64,000 bases of DNA, taken from contig NZ_BSNS01000002.1 in NCBI RefSeq assembly GCF_030160115.1, positions 1-64,000 on the forward strand, read 5' to 3'. This DNA comes from Devosia nitrariae (GTDB lineage: Bacteria > Pseudomonadota > Alphaproteobacteria > Rhizobiales > Devosiaceae). Positions 62,406-64,000 of this stretch are shown here, piece by piece; position 1 is the stretch's first letter; each line of letters starts with the position of its first letter. The position numbers and the translations under genes were made by a program. The notes below the pieces were generated by a model. The model saw only the letters and a list, made by a program, of their open reading frames with translations. It had not been told where the DNA came from and made no database searches.

Positions 62406-63479
62406 TCAGGCAGGGAAACGATCACGGGTGCGGTTGGCGAATGCGACGAGCGACAGCATCACGGGCACCTCGACAAGGACGCCCACGACGGTCGCGAGCG
62501 CGGCTCCAGAATTGAGCCCAAAAATGCTAATGGCAACGGCGACAGCCAGCTCGAAAAAGTTCGAGGTGCCGATAAGCGCACAGGGCGCGGCGATGGCGAA
62601 CGGCACCTTCCAGGCCCAGGCGGCGCCATAGGCGAGCGCAAAGATACCATAGGACTGGATCAGCAACGGAACGGCGATCATGCCGATCACCAGAGGTTGG
62701 TCGAGAATGACCTGTCCCTGGAAGCCGAACAGCAAACCTACCGTTGCCAGAAGCCCTACGATCGAGAATGGTTTGACCGCACCGGTGAAGTGGGAAACCA
62801 CCCGATCCTGATCTTGGGCGCGCACACCGTGGGTCAGCCAAACGCGGGTCAACATGCCCGCTGCTAGGGGAATTACGACGTAAAGCCCCACCGAGAGCAA
62901 AAGCGTCCCCCAAGGCACGACAATATCCGTAACACCAAGCAGTAGTGCGACGATGGGCGCGAATGCGAAGATCATGATGACGTCATTCAACGAAACCTGC
63001 ACCAGAGTATAGGTGGCATCGCCTCGGGTGAGTTGCGACCAGACGAATACCATCGCCGTGCAAGGGGCGGCACCCAGCAGGATCAGACCGGCTATGTATT
63101 GCTGGGCATCGGCAGGAGTGATGAAAGGTGCAAAAACGACGTTGAAGAAGAGCACCCCGAGCGCTGCCATGGTGAAAGGCTTGACCAGCCAGTTGACCAC
63201 GACGGTCAATACCAGCCCCTTCGGCCTTTCGGCGATGTGTGAGAGGCTGGAGAAATCGACGGCCACCATCATGGGATAAACCATTGCCCAGATCAGGACG
63301 GCGACAGGGAAGTTTACCGACGCGTATTCCAAGGCAGCCAGCGTCTGGAACAGCTCCGGCAGCATGTTGCCGAGCACCAGTCCCACGGCCATGGCAAGGG
63401 CCACCCAAAGCGAAAGCCACTTTTCGAAAGGACCGATTCCCGCGGGTGCCGCGGGGAGCGCAGTATCTATATGAGTCAT
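62406..63479 (-). CDS. ACR3-type arsenite efflux permease
   Basis: A 357-residue membrane protein with ten predicted helices. The ACR3 signature [19 protein letters not shown] near 132-150 contains the conserved Cys, and [20 protein letters not shown] follows near 300-319. It exports arsenite using the proton gradient. Flanked by two different arsenate reductase genes on the same strand, with 8 and 10 bp gaps. Confidence 0.94.
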   Translation of the reverse strand: MTHIDTALPAAPAGIGPFEKWLSLWVALAMAVGLVLGNMLPELFQTLAALEYASVNFPVAVLIWAMVYPMMVAVDFSSLSHIAERPKGLVLTVVVNWLVKPFTMAALGVLFFNVVFAPFITPADAQQYIAGLILLGAAPCTAMVFVWSQLTRGDATYTLVQVSLNDVIMIFAFAPIVALLLGVTDIVVPWGTLLLSVGLYVVIPLAAGMLTRVWLTHGVRAQDQDRVVSHFTGAVKPFSIVGLLATVGLLFGFQGQVILDQPLVIGMIAVPLLIQSYGIFALAYGAAWAWKVPFAIAAPCALIGTSNFFELAVAVAISIFGLNSGAALATVVGVLVEVPVMLSLVAFANRTRDRFPA

Positions 63480-63487
63480 TGCAACTT

Positions 63488-64000
63488 TCAGACAGGTAGG
63501 GCGCGGCTCTTACCGATCTCGTCGAGGCGCGTCTGGAGACTCAGTCGGTCGAGGCCGGAGATCGGCAAGCTGGCGAAAATAGCGATACGCGTCGACAGCA
63601 TGCGGAAGGCCTCGGAGAAGGCCAGGCCGATTTCAGCATGGGTGCCGGTCGCCTTGGCGGGATCTGGAACACCCCAATGGGCGCTCATCGGCTGGCCGGG
63701 CCAGATGGGGCAGACCTCGTTGGCTGCATCGTCGCAGACGGTGAAGACGAAGTCCATGACTGGTGCATCGGCGTCGGCGAACTCGTCCCAGCTTTTGGAG
63801 CGGGCGAAGGACGTATCGAAATTCTGCCTTGCGAGCAGTTCGAGGGCATGAGGATTGACCCTGCCGGCCGGCTGCGAGCCCGCGCTATAGGCTCTGAACC
63901 GTCCCATGCCGAGACGGTTGAGGAGGGCTTCGGCCATAATGGAGCGGGCCGAGTTGCCCGTACACAGGAACAGGACATTATAGACTCTGTCGGTGGTTGG
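63488..64000 (-). CDS. Arsenate reductase, LMW phosphatase type (partial, 5' end beyond window)
   Basis: 170 residues are visible, with the frame open to the window edge. The LMW-PTP P-loop CTGNSARS near residues 13-20 of the visible part, [20 protein letters not shown], and KSWDEF with [15 protein letters not shown] are typical of thioredoxin-coupled ArsC. An internal ATG (codon MAEALL) would remove the P-loop and is not the start. It is the first visible gene of the arsenic operon; an ArsR-type regulator may lie beyond the edge. Confidence 0.9.
   Translation of the reverse strand, partial: PTTDRVYNVLFLCTGNSARSIMAEALLNRLGMGRFRAYSAGSQPAGRVNPHALELLARQNFDTSFARSKSWDEFADADAPVMDFVFTVCDDAANEVCPIWPGQPMSAHWGVPDPAKATGTHAEIGLAFSEAFRMLSTRIAIFASLPISGLDRLSLQTRLDEIGKSRALPV

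Overview
The window reads as chromosomal DNA of a GC-rich alphaproteobacterium, most likely in the Hyphomicrobiales (Devosia/Pelagibacterium-like). This rests on an aa3-type cytochrome c oxidase locus in the order ctaC-ctaD-ctaB-coxF-ctaG-ctaE-surf1, a riboswitch-controlled gcvT-H-PA-PB operon, IalB and PilZ small proteins, three periplasmic-binding-protein ABC operons and several palindromic intergenic repeats. I saw no rRNA, tRNA, CRISPR array, prophage or insertion sequence.

Layout. 1-480: small DUF1761 membrane protein. 485-9800 (minus): seven genes packed with 1-4 nt overlaps (one 3 nt gap). They encode a class I HMG-CoA-reductase-like enzyme, a UbiA prenyltransferase, a rifampin-phosphotransferase-like ATP dikinase, a BtaA-like (DUF3419) aminocarboxypropyl transferase, a polytopic SEC59/VTE5-type lipid-alcohol kinase, a GNAT-fold protein and an acyl-CoA/AMP ligase. 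No characterised pathway known to me uses this set, and it is the main candidate for an undescribed system, probably an isoprenoid-containing or amino-acid-headed lipid. 9.9-15.3 kb: an alpha/beta hydrolase, a DHFR-like reductase, a SnoaL-like protein, an exported AhpD-like protein, a methyltransferase and a divergent GlxA/AraC regulator.

15.4-21.0 kb: RpiR regulator with an ABC importer (binding protein, fused permease, ATPase) and a histidine phosphatase. 21.1-28.0 kb: a second importer (ATPase, two permeases, binding protein) ending in a glycerophosphodiesterase, divergent from a ROK regulator and an inositol-monophosphatase-family gene; together these suggest glycerophosphodiester use, possibly glycerophosphoinositol. 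28.9-37.3 kb: LysR regulator, peptide-type ABC importer, N-formylglutamate amidohydrolase and a divergent class I GATase hydrolase, consistent with scavenging of acylated or gamma-glutamyl amino acids. All three importers carry a strong palindrome just after the binding-protein gene.

37.4-51.6 kb: an ICMT-like methyltransferase, another hydrolase, the glycine cleavage operon behind a tandem glycine riboswitch, a lipoprotein, a peroxiredoxin, a DsbD-N-like exported protein, YqgE/AlgH, a MITE-like element, a PHP-type metallohydrolase and a membrane PAS-GGDEF-EAL protein with a degenerate GGDEF site. 51.9-60.8 kb (minus): M16 peptidase, threonine synthase and the cytochrome oxidase genes. 61.0-64.0 kb: IalB-like and PilZ proteins, then an arsenic resistance operon (LMW-PTP-type reductase cut by the window edge, ACR3 efflux pump, glutaredoxin-type ArsC).

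Most long reading frames opposite these genes are GC-driven shadows and were left out. Start sites were chosen from overlaps, ribosome binding sites and family length.
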